Below are positions 62,816-64,000 of a DNA stretch of 64,000 nucleotides, piece after piece. The stretch is taken from positions 62,001-126,000 of the forward strand of contig CAYVQP010000002.1 in the NCBI GenBank assembly GCA_964452775.1. The letters run 5' to 3'. Position numbers and translations under genes: made by a program. The notes beneath the pieces are model-generated. The model was not told where the DNA came from. It did not search any database and was given only the letters and a program-made list of their open reading frames with translations. The DNA comes from JACKCB01 sp964452775. GTDB taxonomy: Bacteria; Chloroflexota; Anaerolineae; Promineifilales; Promineifilaceae. Numbering within the stretch: the first letter of the stretch is position 1; each line of letters starts with the position of its first letter.

Positions 62816-63421
62816 CTACTTTACGAAACCGATCTCTGCCGGGGGCCAGTAGGATGCCCAGGCTTTCCCCAATATCTGCTCCATGGGGACCGGGCCGAAG
62901 AAGCGCGAGTCGTTTGAGACGCTGCGATTGTCGCCCATCACAAAGATATTTCCTTCCGGCACGATAAACGGCCCATAGTTCTGCTGGCGCGTAATTGGCA
63001 GGTACGCTTCCGGTAAGAGCACGCCATTGATGAAGACGTGATTCTGCCGGATTTCCACCATCTCGCCGGGTAGCCCAATTACCCGCTTGATTAACGGCAA
63101 CTCGAACTGCTCCAGCCGGACCACCACGATGTCTCCCCGTTCCGGCAGTTCGAAGCGATAGCTGAGCTTTTCGACAATCAACCGCTGGCCGGTGCTCAAG
63201 GTTGGTTCCATGCTGCCGCCGTGCACTACGGTCGCTTGAGCAATGAAGTAAATTACGAGAAAGGTGATGATGGCAGTCTGGACCCCCATTGCCAATATGC
63301 TGCGGATGAAGCGGCCCAGCCGCCCCAGCAGAGAGGGGTCCAACACGTCCTCATCTTCCGAATCCGGTATAGACTGCGTCAGGGCATCCGGGTCATAAGG
63401 TGAGTTGCTTCGCTGCATCAC
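62816..63421 (-). CDS. lepB: Signal peptidase I
   Basis: A 201-residue membrane serine protease that cuts signal peptides. One helix (about 35-60), then catalytic Ser in GGSMEPTL, catalytic Lys in LIKRVIGLPGEMVEI, and the box E motif VMGDNRSVSNDSRFFG. Length is that of short Gram-positive-type enzymes. Serves the many exported proteins of this window. Confidence 0.95.
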   Translation of the reverse strand: MMQRSNSPYDPDALTQSIPDSEDEDVLDPSLLGRLGRFIRSILAMGVQTAIITFLVIYFIAQATVVHGGSMEPTLSTGQRLIVEKLSYRFELPERGDIVVVRLEQFELPLIKRVIGLPGEMVEIRQNHVFINGVLLPEAYLPITRQQNYGPFIVPEGNIFVMGDNRSVSNDSRFFGPVPMEQILGKAWASYWPPAEIGFVK

Positions 63422-63627
63422 TATCGTCTACGCTGGTGGGCGCGGGCCATACTACTTGCCCAATGATCCCGATCGGAGCGCCTCCGAAGAGGTCGAGTTG
63501 AATTATAGGCAAAATCAATTAGTGGTCTGCGCTCGCCCGCTGCAAGGGGCGGCCTATTCGCCTTACTCTCATCTTCAGGCAGGACTTCGGACTAGAGGAG
63601 CCGGCAATCAGGAAATGCGAAGGATGC

Positions 63628-64000
63628 TCACTCCAGTTCGTAGTATCTGTCTCCGGCGCAGTGACGGCAGAGCAGAACACCTCCCTGAACAACTTCGCGT
63701 TCGTTGATGATCTCTTCGCCGCAGCGCGCGCAGCATACCCGGTGATCGGGTCTGCTCAATATCTGCGCCGGCGGCTGCACCAGCCGGACTGCGCACACCG
63801 TCGCCATCTGTTCGTTTGGAAGCTGCTGGTATGCCTGAAGATAGCCATGCCAATGGCTCTCGGCGTCACGGGCAAATGCGAGGGCAATTGCCCGCAGCTC
63901 ATTGCCCGGGGCAACTCGAACTGCGCGCGACGTTGAGAGGTCAATCATGGTGGCCGCCACTTTGCCGTAATCTACGATGCGCAGGGTGCGCCGTCCAACG
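63628..64000 (-). CDS. FmdE-like protein with C-terminal zinc ribbon, partial
   Basis: The frame is open to the window edge; 123 residues are visible. 'RRTLRIVDYGKVAATMIDL' and 'AVRVAPGNELRAIALAFA' match the FmdE (formylmethanofuran dehydrogenase subunit E-like) domain, followed by a four-cysteine ribbon: CARCGEEIINEREV and LCRHCAG. The N-terminal HGH part is outside. In bacteria these are linked to molybdenum enzymes or C1 metabolism; function here is open. A GTG at 63960 could be misread as a start but homology continues past it. Confidence 0.75.
   Translation of the reverse strand, partial: VGRRTLRIVDYGKVAATMIDLSTSRAVRVAPGNELRAIALAFARDAESHWHGYLQAYQQLPNEQMATVCAVRLVQPPAQILSRPDHRVCCARCGEEIINEREVVQGGVLLCRHCAGDRYYELE

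Noticed and set aside
63405..63707. 100-codon plus-strand frame near the right end
   Set aside because: Overlaps both lepB and the FmdE-like gene in antisense, no ribosome binding site or family signature.

Overview
The window looks like about 64 kb of a Chloroflexota (Chloroflexi, Anaerolineae-like) chromosome of fairly high GC, probably a scaffold from a metagenome. Several things support this: a TrmFO-type folate-dependent tRNA methyltransferase, secreted proteins with Thr/Pro-rich linkers and a short hydrophobic 'LFLPIM'-type tail, a MoxR/DUF58/VWA locus linked to an ABC exporter, and a large division and cell wall cluster that starts with mraZ. Taxonomy is inferred from protein style, not tested. 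Two runs of 100 N (21035-21134 and 23630-23729) are each flanked by the same 55 bases on both sides. They look like false scaffold gaps between contigs that really overlap, and closing them restores two complete genes.

Layout. 1-9017 (+): the tail of a probable site-2 protease, a HEAT-repeat protein, an AEC carrier, a degenerate peptidase-MA-like protein, a TPR protein, trmFO, an M28 peptidase, hflX (apparently starting at ATT), a small membrane protein and an M20 peptidase. 9014-11252 (-): a rhomboid protease and a fused membrane/spermidine synthase. 11400-12548 (+): an acyl-CoA dehydrogenase. 12600-32791 (all -): from the promoter-distal end, four tandem PQQ-type sugar dehydrogenases, citrate synthase, dTDP-glucose 4,6-dehydratase, nudC, a lipoprotein, then BatA/VWA, DUF58, MoxR, a coiled-coil membrane protein, an ABC permease and ATPase, and an 812-residue surface protein. 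32852-39905: DUF503, DUF4230, heme O synthase, a HIT-like protein, rnhB, two glycosyltransferases, rfbD and trmD.

40239-58182 (+) is a nearly complete dcw cluster: mraZ, rsmH, ftsL-like, ftsI, murF, mraY, murD, ftsW, murG, a CvpA-like gene, murC, murB, ddl, ftsQ, ftsA, ftsZ. murE is absent from its usual place. The cluster is preceded by a good promoter followed by 10-bp-spaced MraZ boxes, so self-regulation is likely. Between the CvpA-like gene and murC lies a MITE-like inverted-repeat element with an 8-bp target duplication. 58233-64000 holds an M20 peptidase, a gamma-glutamyltransferase, a PHP-domain protein, signal peptidase I and the 3' part of an FmdE-like gene that runs off the window.

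Most genes are ordinary housekeeping functions. The least explained parts are the MITE-like element, a second dispersed inverted repeat present twice (7540 and 61504), the four-fold dehydrogenase array in which one copy has lost its catalytic His, and the secreted-protein tail motif. I found no CRISPR array, rRNA, tRNA or recognisable prophage or defence system.
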